60,913 nucleotides of DNA from Mycoplasmataceae bacterium (GTDB lineage Bacteria > Bacillota_I > Bacilli_A > Mycoplasmatales > Mycoplasmoidaceae), in assembly GCA_031257095.1 (NCBI GenBank), contig JAIRPI010000015.1:1-60913 (forward strand), read 5' to 3'. Under the pieces are notes generated by a model that saw only the letters and a program-made list of their open reading frames with translations, did not search any database and was not told where the DNA came from. This document shows positions 1 through 9,171 of the stretch, piece by piece (within the stretch, counting starts at the first letter, position 1; the number at the start of each line of letters is the position of its first letter). Both the position numbers and the translations under genes were made by a program.

Positions 1-735
1 CGTATGCCAGGAAGTTCAATGAATTTAGCTAGCGTGAATACTGTTTTAAATACCATCGTTGCTGATGCTATTTCATCAATCTGCGAAAGATTAGAAAAAT
101 CTAAAAACCTTGAAAGCGATATTAAAAAAGCAATTCGTGAAACATATTTAGCACACAAAAGAATATTATTTAATGGTGATGGATACTCACAAGAATGAGA
201 ATTGCAAGCTAAAAAATTAGGTTTGTTAAACATTAAAGACACACCAACTGCAATTAAACAATATAGTTTAGATAAAAATATTGCTTTATTTGAAAAACAT
301 AGGATTTTCACTAAGCAAGAAATTTTAGCAAGACAGACAGTCTTATTTGAGGAATACATTAAACAAATAAGAATTGAAGCACTAACGATGGTTAGTATTT
401 TTGTTCAACAAATTTTACCGGCGGTTAGTAAATATGAAAGCTATCTCGCTAATCTTATTCAACAAAAACAACAAATCAAAGTTGAATATAAATTACATTT
501 AGATTTGTTGAAGCAAATAAATGAATTATTGATTAAAGCCACTAATACAAGCAATAAAATATCAAAGGATTTAGAAAATATTTCTGGTAAATATTTATCA
601 GAAAAAGCTTTTAACTATCATAAATATATTTTTAAATCAATGAAAGAATTAAGAACTATTTGTGATGAACTAGAATGTATATGTCCAAAAACCGTGTGGC
701 CATTCCCAACATATTCAGACATTTTATTTTTTTAA
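1..735 (+). CDS. glnN: Glutamine synthetase type III, C-terminal part
   Basis: The frame is open from the left edge and holds the last 244 residues. The C-terminal signature of GSIII is visible: the segment ending TVWPFPTYSDILFF, preceded by an LRTICDELE stretch and an EALTM...ILPA stretch, and near the left edge a serine-rich SSMNLASVNTVLNTIVADA block. An in-frame TGA at 196-198 is read as Trp. GSIII enzymes are about 700 residues, so roughly two thirds lies upstream. The family condenses glutamate and ammonia to glutamine in the cytosol, supplying amide nitrogen for purine synthesis among other uses. Glutamine synthetase is unusual in mollicutes. The identity is firm; the organism-level meaning is inference. 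Confidence 0.9.
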
Positions 736-770
736 AAAATTATTCTTTGATAATTAACGTAATTTAAAAT

Positions 771-1235
771 TTATTTTGTTTTTAAATTGTTAACTCTAAC
801 AATTGTATTAAAATCTGCTCTAAGAGATTTTAATTCTCTACCCTGTTCTTCTTGGATTGCAACAACAGTCTTCAAAGTTGCTTCGATTGGTTTTAGGGCA
901 TTATTAATCGCACTACTAATCATTACAGGAACGGTTTTATTTATAGCTTCAGTAATCATTACAGGAACGGTTTTATTTATAACTTCAGTAATCATTACAG
1001 GAACAGTTTTATTTATAACTTCAGTAACCATTACAGGAACAGTTTTATTTATAACCTCTGTAACAATTTCAGCAGTTGTTTTACGTTTCTTGGTAGTTTT
1101 ATTATTAGTAGTAATTGATGAAGTGTGATCGGATGTTGAGCCAATATATTTAATATTAGCCTCTAAAACATCATCTTTCAAATTCCTATTATTTTTAGAT
1201 TTTAATATTTTAATTTTCGCTTTTCTTCCATCCAT
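771..1235 (-). CDS. Small repeat protein with four 12-residue repeats and coiled-coil tail
   Basis: This 154-residue protein has a lysine-rich N-terminus, a Ser/Thr/Asn linker ending TTKKRKTTAEIV, then four near-identical 12-residue units of the type TEVINKTVPVMI, and a C-terminal helix with heptad character (EEQGRELKSLRADF). No signal peptide is seen. A TATAAT box lies 12 bases upstream of the ATG. I do not recognise the family. The repeats plus coil suggest an oligomeric or binding protein whose repeat number could vary between strains. It is separated from the nif3-like gene by about 30 bases and could be a separate unit. Confidence 0.6.
   Translation of the reverse strand: MDGRKAKIKILKSKNNRNLKDDVLEANIKYIGSTSDHTSSITTNNKTTKKRKTTAEIVTEVINKTVPVMVTEVINKTVPVMITEVINKTVPVMITEAINKTVPVMISSAINNALKPIEATLKTVVAIQEEQGRELKSLRADFNTIVRVNNLKTK
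919..1062. repeat. Four tandem 36-bp repeats inside the small repeat protein gene
   Basis: Units at 919-954, 955-990, 991-1026 and 1027-1062 differ by only a few substitutions. Each unit is a multiple of three, so gain or loss of a unit keeps the frame and changes the protein by 12 residues. Confidence 0.85.
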
Positions 1236-1268
1236 ACCAACATATATATTATATCAGTTACTACAACT

Positions 1269-2063
1269 CTATCCAACTAAAACTTCTGTTTTACTATAAA
1301 CTTTTTGTATTTTAATCGTTTTAAATTCTTCGATTAACAAATTTGTTATTAAATCTAAAAAAACATTTTCCACATCATGGCCGATATCCATAAATTGTAA
1401 ACCATGTTTTTTGGCAAATTTTCAATCATGATATTTAAGATCGGCAGTAACAAATAAATCAATCTTATTTAATTTATCTAATTGGCCTTTAATAATATCA
1501 AATCCAGCACCTGCACAAATTGCAATGTTTTTAACACTATCAACATTGTGAAAAATAATTCTTTCTAGTGAGAATTTATTTTTGATTATTCCCCCAAAGA
1601 CTTTAGCGCGATTGGCAGTATTCAAACTTCCAGTAACAATTCCATTTTTACCAATATTTTGAATACGTTGGAGATTAAGTTCTTTTGCAATGTAATAACT
1701 TAATCCAATTGGTGAATTATCAACATTTGTATGATATGAAACAAAAGCTATTTTATTAGCTTTTAAAGAAGCTAATATCTCCTTATCATACTTAGACATT
1801 TTATAATCTTTGTTTTCAGTAAAAATAGGATGATGGCTAATGATGAGGTTAATATCATTACGCAATGCTACTTCAATGGCTGTTTTATCGATGTCAAGAC
1901 ATAACAAAACACCAGTGACAGCATTGAATTTAGGAGGTACATAACGAATTCCACTTTCATCTCACTTTTCTTGTAATGATAATGGATATTTTTTAACTAT
2001 TGCGTTAATAATTTCTTTTAATTCTAATTGTGGATGTGTGTGAAGTGTTTCTTTTGCGTTCAT
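1269..2063 (-). CDS. Nif3-like dinuclear metal-centre protein (DUF34)
   Basis: 264 residues once the TGA at 1419-1421 and others are read as Trp. The family metal-binding motif is visible as LIISHHPIF near residue 75, followed by YHTNVDN, and the C-terminal H-x-x-E region reads DIGHDVENVF. These are hallmarks of the Nif3/YqfO hexameric metalloproteins, whose biochemical role is unsettled (GTP cyclohydrolase I type 2-like annotation exists). The ATG overlaps the 3' end of trmK by 40 bases, the same pairing as yqfN-yqfO in Bacillus, so the two are co-transcribed, here as the tail of the dnaJ-grpE operon. Confidence 0.85.
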
Positions 2064-2710
2064 GTTTTTCTAAAAAAACTAGTAAAAAGTCGTCTTTTAA
2101 CTAATTGGATATTATTATAACCCATAGCCGGTATTTTGTCAAGTTTTATTAATTCTTGATGTATTCATTGGTAAAGTTCATTACTAGGACGTTTAGGTAA
2201 ATATACACCAATATAGATATCTTTTGGTGTTTTAATAATTAAACCTTTTTTACTAACAACGAACAAAAAATAGAATACATTCTTATCATAAATTATTTGT
2301 TCATTTTCTAATTTTCAGTTGCTTGTTTTTAATCAAAAACGGATTATTTCTGGTTTATTATTACTAACAATAATATATTTATTGATTTTGAGGTGTTTAT
2401 TAGCATGAGTGAGAATGTTAGTAATAGTATGCGAACCCAAACCAGCAATAACACAATAATCAATAGGTTTATGAAATGAAAATTGTAATCCATCTGCATG
2501 GATATTAGTTGTTTTTTTAATTAAACCAGCATTTTGTAAATTATGGATAGTTGTTGTTAATGGTTTTTTAGCAATATCAGTATTAACTACATGTTTAGCA
2601 ATATTGTTTTGTAATAGATTAATTGCTACTTGGGCATGGTCACTACCAATATCAAAAACAATATTGCATGGTTTTATTTGTTGCAAGATGCAACTAATTC
2701 TTTTGGTCAT
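2024..2710 (-). CDS. trmK: tRNA (adenine-22-N1)-methyltransferase
   Basis: 228 residues, counting in-frame TGA as Trp. The SAM-binding start is visible as CNIVFDIGSDHAQVAI near residue 20, and the TrmK signature IAGLGSHTITNIL follows near residue 95. TrmK methylates N1 of A22 in tRNA. I chose the ATG at 2710, which overlaps the end of grpE by 17 bases; a TTG four codons upstream is possible. The 3' end runs 40 bases into the nif3-like gene. Clustering with grpE and dnaJ puts a tRNA-modification gene under heat-shock control if the operon is read through. Confidence 0.85.
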
Positions 2711-3350
2711 TGCTCTTAGCAACTTTAACTTTACTAGTTACAATTACTCGTTCGTGAAGCTTATAACCAACATTCACGACTACACTTACATGGTTTGGTT
2801 TAGTGTTTTCATCAATAACATATTCAATACATTGCATGTAGTTGGGATTAAACTCGTCGTTTTGTTTTACTGGTATTTCATGAATGTGCATTTGTTCTAA
2901 TAATTGGTGAAACATTGAACTAAACATTTGAAACCCGATTAAGAAATTATTAATCTTAGGATCATTGGATTTGTAGTTTACAGCGATATCTAATTGATTA
3001 ATGATATTAATTAATTCAATAGCATATGGTTCAATAGCAAATTTCTTTTTTTGTTCTAATTCTTCTTTAGCATTTGCTTGTAACTCGGCAATCTTTAGTT
3101 TTATACGCTCATTACCCTCCTGAACTTTTGCGGAAACTTTATTAATAAAATCTTTATTTAATTCTTCAATTTGCGTTTCTAATCGAGCAATTTTTTCATC
3201 CTTAGAACTAATAGTAGATATTAGTTCAGCTAATTGTTTAGTTAATGATGCAATTTTTTCTTGTTGATCATTATTTTCAGCTTTAGTTTCAACCTTATTT
3301 TCATTCTTTGGTTCAGGGTTTACTATTTGTTCTTCGTTTTTTTTCGACAT
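2694..3350 (-). CDS. grpE: GrpE nucleotide-exchange factor of DnaK
   Basis: 218 residues. A charged, disordered N-terminus (about residues 1-30) leads into a long coiled coil, then the GrpE core with FQMFSSMFHQLLEQM and the beta-domain ending YKLHERVIVTSKVKVAK. GrpE releases ADP from DnaK. The ribosome-binding site AAGGAG lies upstream within a 66-bp duplication shared with the preceding small ORF (see repeat entries). The gene normally would abut dnaJ; here about 365 bp of extra sequence separates them. Confidence 0.95.
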   Translation of the reverse strand: MSKKNEEQIVNPEPKNENKVETKAENNDQQEKIASLTKQLAELISTISSKDEKIARLETQIEELNKDFINKVSAKVQEGNERIKLKIAELQANAKEELEQKKKFAIEPYAIELINIINQLDIAVNYKSNDPKINNFLIGFQMFSSMFHQLLEQMHIHEIPVKQNDEFNPNYMQCIEYVIDENTKPNHVSVVVNVGYKLHERVIVTSKVKVAKSNDQKN

Positions 3351-3377
3351 ACTATTTTAACTCCTTTTCAATTGTTT
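3312..3377. repeat. 66-bp direct repeat, grpE copy
   Basis: On the minus strand this covers the AAGGAG ribosome-binding site, the start codon and the first 13 codons of grpE. It matches 3677-3742 with two substitutions, both silent in the shared reading frame. Confidence 0.95.
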
Positions 3378-3431
3378 AGATTGTTCGTTGGGTTGTATTT
3401 TTGCTTGTTCGCATAGCTCTCGATATTTCAT
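3357..3431 (-). CDS. Possible 24-residue micro-ORF between the chimeric ORF and grpE
   Basis: An ATG overlaps the stop of the upstream 94-residue ORF as TAATG and opens a 24-codon frame rich in Gln and Lys, ending in the duplicated segment just before grpE. The stop-start overlap suggests translational coupling, but the length is too short to judge. It may simply be filler left by the insertion. Confidence 0.25.
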   Translation of the reverse strand: MKYRELCEQAKIQPNEQSKQLKRS

Positions 3432-3715
3432 TATTTATCCCTCTGATCATTGTGTACTTTAGTTGTTATTACATTATTACCTTTATAACCGTGTTCGTGT
3501 ATACCATAACCTGCTTTTGCTAATTGTTTTGCAGTACCATATTCAGCTCTTCCTCCCGGATATCTTACGCGATGGAAATCTTGAAATTTTCCCTCTGTAT
3601 GTAATTGATGTCCGTGATGGAATTTACCATCTTTATTAAAACCCTCATAATAGTGTCAATTTTTTTCAACTTTACCTTCAGGATTTACTATTTGTTCTTC
3701 ATTTTTTTTCGACAT
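3431..3715 (-). CDS. Chimeric 94-residue ORF inserted between dnaJ and grpE
   Basis: The first 13 residues (MSKKNEEQIVNPE) are identical to the start of GrpE, and the DNA is the 66-bp duplicate of the grpE start. The remaining 81 residues are unrelated to GrpE: rich in His, Gly, Tyr and Lys (for example FHHGHQLHTEGKFQDF and RVRYPGGRAEYG). One in-frame TGA is read as Trp. It begins one base after the dnaJ stop with a good AAGGAG site, so it should be translated in the heat-shock operon. I do not recognise the C-terminal part; no signal peptide or membrane segment is visible. Confidence 0.65.
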
Positions 3716-3742
3716 ACTATTTTAACTCCTTTTCAATTGTTT
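3677..3742. repeat. 66-bp direct repeat, dnaJ/chimeric-ORF copy
   Basis: This copy holds the last codons of dnaJ, the ribosome-binding site, and the start of the 94-residue ORF. Together with 3312-3377 it flanks the inserted sequence, with a 365-bp period. Confidence 0.95.
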
Positions 3743-4904
3743 TCTCATATTGTTCAACATATGGGTTTGGTTCTTTATTAATAGTTTTTAATTGTTCTAT
3801 CTCAGTTTTTGAATAATGCTTTGGTTTAGCATATTCAAAAACAACAATTAAATCACCATTAGTTGGTGAAGTGTGAAACATTTTCTTTTTAAGATTTTTA
3901 ATTCCATAGCCACTAACGGTCATTTCATCACCATTAGCAGTTTGTGGTCTAATTTCTATTTCTTTTATCCCGTGTGGTGTTGGAACTTTGACAACTCCAC
4001 CAGTCATCGCAACCATTGGGTCAATAATTGCTTTAGTATAAATAGTATCTCCCTTACGGGTGAAGATTTTACTAGGTACAACATAAATATCTAGCAATAA
4101 TGAACCATTACGGTTATTTCACATATTACCTTTATTTTCTACTTTATATGTTGTGCCATTAGTAACACCTGGCTGGATGGTTAAGTCAAATTGAATTTCC
4201 TTTTCTAAAAAACGCTTGCCGTGACATTTTGGACATTGTTTGGCAATGATCTTGCCTGACCCATGGCATGTTGGACACACTTCTTGTGATTGCATAACAC
4301 CCAAAATTGTCCGGTGTCTAGTAATTACTACACCTTTCCCGCCGCATGTGTGACAGACTTTAATGTCATTTTTTGATTCCGCACCTGTGCCATTGCATTG
4401 ATCACAAGTGCTCTTTATTTTATATTTTAGTGTATGAATTGATCCTAACACACTTTCAATGAAACTAATATTGATTGAATAATGAACATCAATATCATAT
4501 GGTTGATCGTTAGTAGTCTTTTGGTGTGCTTGTCGCCTTCTTCCCCCACCAAACATTCCACCAAAGAAATCAGAGAAAGCATCACCATCGTCTCCACCGA
4601 AACTAAATTTTACACCACCGCCACCGAAGAACTGATTAAAGATATCTTGCGCGTTAGAACTATGGAAACCTTGTTGGTTTAATCCATCATGTCCATAGGT
4701 ATCGTATATCTTTTTCTTCTCTGGATCACGCAACACTTCATATGCTTCATTAACTTCCTTAAATTTTTGTTCTGCTCCTGGCTCTTTATTACGATCAGGA
4801 TGATATTGCATTGCCAAACGTCTAAATGAACGTTTGACTTCGTCAGGTGTTGCCCCTTTCGATAAACCTAATACTTCATAATAATCACGTTTGTTTGACG
4901 CCAT
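3717..4904 (-). CDS. dnaJ: Chaperone DnaJ (Hsp40)
   Basis: 395 residues. Order of domains: J domain (residues 1-70) with the HPD triad in YHPDRNKEPG; a Gly/Phe-rich stretch (FFGGGGVKFSFGG, FFGGMFGGG); four zinc-finger repeats CDQCNGTG, CHTCGGKG, CPTCHGSG and CPKCHGKR; then the substrate-binding C-terminal domain. It delivers unfolded clients to DnaK and stimulates its ATPase. I placed the start at the ATG at 4904, exactly six bases after a TATAAT box, not at the upstream TTG. A CIRCE operator lies just upstream. It is the first gene of the operon leading to nif3-like. Confidence 0.96.
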
Positions 4905-4910
4905 ACAAAC

Positions 4911-4916
4911 ATTATA
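4911..4916 (-). promoter_or_regulatory. -10 box of dnaJ (TATAAT, N6, ATG)
   Basis: TATAAT on the minus strand, followed by six bases and the dnaJ ATG. The geometry predicts transcription starting at or next to the start codon. Confidence 0.75.
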
Positions 4917-4923
4917 TAACAAA

Positions 4924-4950
4924 TTAGCACTTTATTAGATTGAGTGCTAA
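4924..4950. promoter_or_regulatory. CIRCE operator (HrcA-binding site)
   Basis: TTAGCACTT, nine bases, GAGTGCTAA: one mismatch from the classical CIRCE inverted repeat TTAGCACTC-N9-GAGTGCTAA. It sits immediately upstream of the dnaJ -10 box, where bound HrcA would block RNA polymerase. This predicts heat induction of dnaJ, the chimeric ORF, grpE, trmK and the nif3-like gene. Confidence 0.95.
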
Positions 4951-4988
4951 TATTAATTATTTATAAAGACGACGTAAATAATTCTATA

Positions 4989-5750
4989 TTATTGATGTTG
5001 TCAATATGTAAAATTTACGTTAAATGCATGTATGTCAGCTACACTATCAATATAAGTTGAAAATAAACCAAAGCAACCTTTTGCAGGATGAGAAGTGTTT
5101 CTTCATTCTTGTAATATCAAACCACCATCAGCAGCATCTACTGCGACACCGTGATTTACTGCACCAGTTGTATTAATAGTGTCATCGAAATATGAAACAT
5201 TTGGCATGGTTCCAAAATAATCATATGTTACAGCGGTTGTTGTTGCCATGTTTGCTGGCACTGGGGCAGGTATAGAATAATCACCAGCCTTTGCAGCTAT
5301 TAAAATGTTTTCTGCTTTAATACTAATACCAGGATTTTTGTCATATTCAGTCAATTGGCTATTTCCCACGGTAGCTGTATATGCAGCAACTTCTAACGGA
5401 ACAACCTTCTCACCTTTATATTTTTTACTACCAGAAGCATCAAGAATAAGCGAAACTCCATCTTTTTTTTGAGTAGAACCAGTAAAATAAAAATCAATAT
5501 AAGCAAAATCTGCTTCTGATATCTTAGATAAATTTTGATGTATAAATGACGCATGTATTGCGTTATAAGCTAAATCAAATTTATTAGCTTCAAAACCAAC
5601 AGTTAAATTTAATTTACCATTAAAATCTATTTTTGATAAATCTGTTTTTTTGCTACAGCTTGTCATTAACACTGGGATAGCAGCAATAGCGCCAGCGCCT
5701 AGCAATGCTAATGCAGCACCGCCAAATATTTTCATTTTCATTTTTTTCAT
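4989..5750 (-). CDS. Surface lipoprotein
   Basis: 253 residues. A lipoprotein signal peptide is clear: basic MKKMKMK, a hydrophobic Ala/Leu/Gly run, and a lipobox ending VLMTSC at about residue 32. The mature part has no recognisable domain; it is Thr/Ala/Asp-rich, as for a secreted beta-rich protein. The signal peptide resembles that of the broken gene at 24729, so the two are paralogues. The last 38 residues follow an in-frame TGA (Trp). A TATAAT lies 12 bases before the ATG. Confidence 0.85.
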
Positions 5751-5843
5751 AGTTATACTAAGATTATAGATAAAAAAAATAAATAATTATAAAATATTTG
5801 GAAAAGAGCGGATTATTATATAAACCTACCAATAAAATAAGAA

Positions 5844-5849
5844 TATAAT
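5844..5849 (+). promoter_or_regulatory. -10 box of sufS (TATAAT, N6, ATG)
   Basis: TATAAT followed by TACTTT and the sufS ATG at 5856. Confidence 0.75.
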
Positions 5850-5855
5850 TACTTT

Positions 5856-7055
5856 ATGTTAAAAACTATTGCTAGTATCCGCAAGAGCTTTCCATGATTT
5901 AAAAATAATCGTGGTTATGTCTATGCCGATAATGGTGCCACATCTTTAAAACCACAAGTGGTACTAGATGCGATGAATAATTATTATGGTTATTTAGGAA
6001 CTAATAACCATAATACTGATTCTGACTTTAGTTACCAAACAACTAAAAAAATTCAGGAAGCACGAATTTTACTAGCTAAATTAATTAATGCCAAAACCAA
6101 CGAAGTTATTTTCACTAGTGGTGCGACTGAATCACTTTCAATGTTTGCTCATGGATTATCATCATTTCTTAAAAACGATGAAAACATTATCATGACTTTA
6201 GCAGAGCATTCAAGTGATATATTACCGTGAATGCATATTGTTAAAAATAAGAAACAACTTCGTTTCGCTGCGTATTCTATTCCTAATATTATTGCTAAAA
6301 TTGATAATAAAACTAAAATTTTAGCAATTGCCAATGTTACTAATTTACATGGTTATACGCTAGATATTAAAAATCTTGTACAGTTAGCTAAACACAAAAA
6401 CAAAAATATTATTATTGTTTTAGATGCCACGCAAGGCATTGTTCATAATAAAATTGATGTCCAAGATTTAGACATAGATTTTATGGCATGTAGTGCACAT
6501 AAAATGTGTGGACCAACCGGGATTGGGTTAGCATATATGAAAGAAAGGTGATTAGATAAAATTGAACCACTAAAATTTGGTGGGGGGATGAATAACCAAA
6601 TTACATTAAACTCATTCACTTATGCACCAGCACCTGATAAATTTGAAGGTGGAACACAGAATATTGCTGGGATTTTAGGATGATCAGCAGCAATTAAGTT
6701 TCTTAATAATGTTGGTTGAAACAACATTCATAAACAAGAATTAGAACTTGTTAAATATCTTAAACAACAATTTGCTACATTAACCAATGTTACAATAACT
6801 AACCCAACAACCAAATTACCAATTATTGCTTTTATCGTAAAAAACATTCATTCACAAGATGTTGCTAATTACTTAGGAAGAAAAAAAATTATTGTAAGAA
6901 GCGGACTATCATGTGCAAAATTAACACCATATATGACAAAGCAACAACATGTTGTACGTGCTTCTTTTTATTTTTATAATGACAAGCATGATGTTGATTG
7001 TTTGGTTAACGCTTTAAAACAATTTAAAACTAAGGATATAACATATGGATTCTAA
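5856..7055 (+). CDS. sufS: Cysteine desulfurase SufS
   Basis: 399 residues. Group II desulfurase features: the PLP lysine in CSAHKMCGPTGIG (near residue 216), the FTSGATESL cofactor-binding stretch, and the active-site cysteine in VRSGLSCAKL (near residue 353). It mobilises sulfane sulfur from cysteine for Fe-S assembly, passing it to SufU, and it may also feed ThiI. Four in-frame TGA codons are read as Trp. The 3' end overlaps sufU by 11 bases, so the pair is an operon. Confidence 0.93.
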
Positions 7056-7479
7056 AAATCTTGATTTAAAAAGAGAAATTATTCTTAACCATTATGAGAA
7101 TCCTAAATATAAAATTGAAGGTAATGAAAAATTTGTAAAAAAATATCACATTGCCAATAAAGACTCACCAAGTTGTATTGACAACATCACCATTTACGCT
7201 AACGTTGTCAATAAAAAAATTGTTGATTTAAGATTTAGCGGTATTGGCTGTGCTGTGGCGACAAGTTCAACCGATATAATGTGTGGGTTGTTAATCAAGA
7301 AGAACCTTGTTGATGCACGAAAAATTATTAATAACTATTACAACTTGGTTGCCAATAAGAAATATGAACAAAAACTTATTGGCGATTTATATGTATTTGA
7401 TAATATCTATAAACAACTGAATAGGATTAAATGTGCGACAGTAGGTATTGAAGCAATTGCTAAAGCAATAGAGAAATAA
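7045..7479 (+). CDS. sufU: SufU sulfur-transfer / Fe-S assembly protein
   Basis: 144 residues with the three conserved cysteines of SufU/IscU: SPSCIDN, GCAVATSSTDIMCG and IKCATVG, and an Asp two residues after the first Cys. In Gram-positive bacteria SufU is a zinc protein that accepts persulfide from SufS and hands it to the SufBCD scaffold. The start overlaps the end of sufS by 11 bases. No SufC or SufD is present in this window. Confidence 0.93.
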   Translation: MDSKNLDLKREIILNHYENPKYKIEGNEKFVKKYHIANKDSPSCIDNITIYANVVNKKIVDLRFSGIGCAVATSSTDIMCGLLIKKNLVDARKIINNYYNLVANKKYEQKLIGDLYVFDNIYKQLNRIKCATVGIEAIAKAIEK

Positions 7480-7742
7480 AATATCTCGCTGCTTTTAGTT
7501 GAGAATTAAAGTTAATTAATCATAAATGAAAATAACATGTTATTAATAAAATAACCTATTTTTTAATATAGGTAATAATTAGGAATTTTATTAGTAATTT
7601 TTAGGAATTATCGTTGTAATAATTAGGAAAATATTGTAGATTATTGAACTAGCGGAAAGTTTATTAAACAAATTACAAAATAGAAAAAATTACTTAGTAT
7701 ATTGGTTTAATTCACTATTAGCGATTACAATTATTCTTACAC
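7480..7742. other. Intergenic region between convergent sufU and sufB
   Basis: Low-complexity AT-rich DNA with no convincing ORF. GTAATAATTAGGAA-like motifs recur at about 7571 and 7615, and a weak hairpin (ACCTAT/ATAGGT, 7554-7573) may serve as a terminator. Confidence 0.4.
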
Positions 7743-9119
7743 CTATTCTTTTAAATCTAATTTAAGCAAGCGATTCAATTCAACAGCATATTCTAATGGT
7801 AATTCGTTAGTAAATGGTTCAACAAAACCTAGAACTAATAAGTGCTCGGCGGTTTTGTTATCGATCTTTCGTGAATTTAAATAGAACATTTTTTCTTTAT
7901 CAACATCAGTTACTTTCGCTTCATGTTTTAAAAATGATGTTGGATTATTAATGATTTCTGTCGGAATAGTATCAGTTTTACTTAATTTATCTAATATTAA
8001 TGTGTCACATTGAACTGAAGCGAAACTATTACTTGCTGATTTAGCAATATTTATTAAACCACGATAATTAGCTTGCCCGCCGTGATGGGCAATTGATTTT
8101 GAAATAATTTGACTATTAGTATTTTTACCAATATGGATCATTTTTGCCCCCGCATCTTGGATAACGCCTTGGTGCGCGACAGCAATTGAAATACATTTCG
8201 CTGATGCATTATCACCTTTTAAAATCGTACATGGATATTTCATATTTAGTTTTGACCCTAAATTTCCATCAATTCATTCCATTAATGAATTTTGTTCACA
8301 AAGACAACGCTTTGTCACTAAATTTAATACATTATCCGATCAATTTTGAATTGTTGAATATCGCATTTTTGCATTTTTCTTCACAAATACTTCAACGACA
8401 GCTGCATGTAAGTTATTTTTATCATAAATTGGCGCCGTACACCCTTCAACATAATGAACTTTTGCACCTTCATCAACAATAATTAGTGTTCTTTCAAACT
8501 GCCCAACAGATTTTGTATTTATGCGAAAATATGCTTGCAAAGGTTTCTCTAGTTGTACACCTGGTGGCACATAGATAAATGATCCGCCAGATCATACAGC
8601 TGTATTTAATGCCGCATATTTATTATCGTGCGATGAAACTAATTTTCCAAAATACTGTTTTACTAATGATGGATATTGAATTATCGCCGTTTCAATATTT
8701 GTAAAAATTACTTTTTTTTGTTTCAATTCTTCAATAACATCGTGGTAGATAGCTTCTGAATCAAATTGGTTATTTAATCCACTAACCAAACGATCTTTAA
8801 GCTCAGGAACATTTAATTGTTTAAAAACTTGTTTAATCTTATTAGGGATTTCTTGTTTGGTTAGTGCGGGCGATGAATAATAAATATAGTCATTAAAATT
8901 TATTTGTGATAAATCTGGGCCCCATTGCGGGTTCTTTAATGAACAAAAATGTTTATAAGCTTGTAAACGAATTTCTAACATTCATTTTGGTTCATGTTTA
9001 ATTTTAGAAATTTTTTTAATAACATCTGCTGACAAACCTTTTGGCAAGGAAATTGCTTCATAATTATCAAGTTGTTTTATCGCTTGATAATTATTCACCA
9101 ATTTATTTATTTTTTTCAC
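7743..9119 (-). CDS. sufB: SufB, Fe-S cluster scaffold subunit
   Basis: 458 residues with several Trp TGA codons. SufB landmarks: [52 protein letters not shown], and [13 protein letters not shown] near the C-terminus with the conserved Cys in [13 protein letters not shown]. SufB assembles Fe-S clusters with SufC and SufD, which are not in this window. I chose GTG at 9119 over ATG at 9125: the ATG touches the TATAAT box directly, whereas the GTG lies exactly six bases from it, as in many neighbours. It faces sufSU tail to tail. Confidence 0.92.
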
Positions 9120-9125
9120 CCCCAT

Positions 9126-9131
9126 ATTATA
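9126..9131 (-). promoter_or_regulatory. -10 box of sufB (TATAAT, N6, GTG)
   Basis: TATAAT followed by ATGGGG and then GTG AAA. The six-base rule selects the GTG start. Confidence 0.6.
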
Positions 9132-9159
9132 CGAAACAACTATCTACTTCTTTAAAATA

Positions 9160-9165
9160 TATAAT
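9160..9165 (+). promoter_or_regulatory. -10 box of the PAP2 phosphatase gene (TATAAT, N6, ATG)
   Basis: TATAAT followed by ATGGTA and ATG at 9172. The nearer ATG at 9166 would lie upstream of the predicted transcript start. Confidence 0.65.
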
Positions 9166-9171
9166 ATGGTA

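Noticed and set aside
919-1062. Regular 36-bp repeats as a CRISPR array
   Set aside because: The units abut without spacers and encode 12-residue protein repeats in frame; no cas gene is near.
787-1128. Plus-strand ORF with repeated ITGTVLFI units as a membrane protein
   Set aside because: It is antisense to the minus-strand repeat protein, which has the better start and composition.
7554-7573. Strong terminator between sufU and sufB
   Set aside because: The stem has only six pairs with a poor T run; kept only as a weak possibility.
7743-9119. sufB as three or four separate broken ORFs
   Set aside because: All breaks are TGA codons at positions that fit Trp; with code 4 a single SufB of normal length results. 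The same holds for lysS, thyA, serS, pepF and others.
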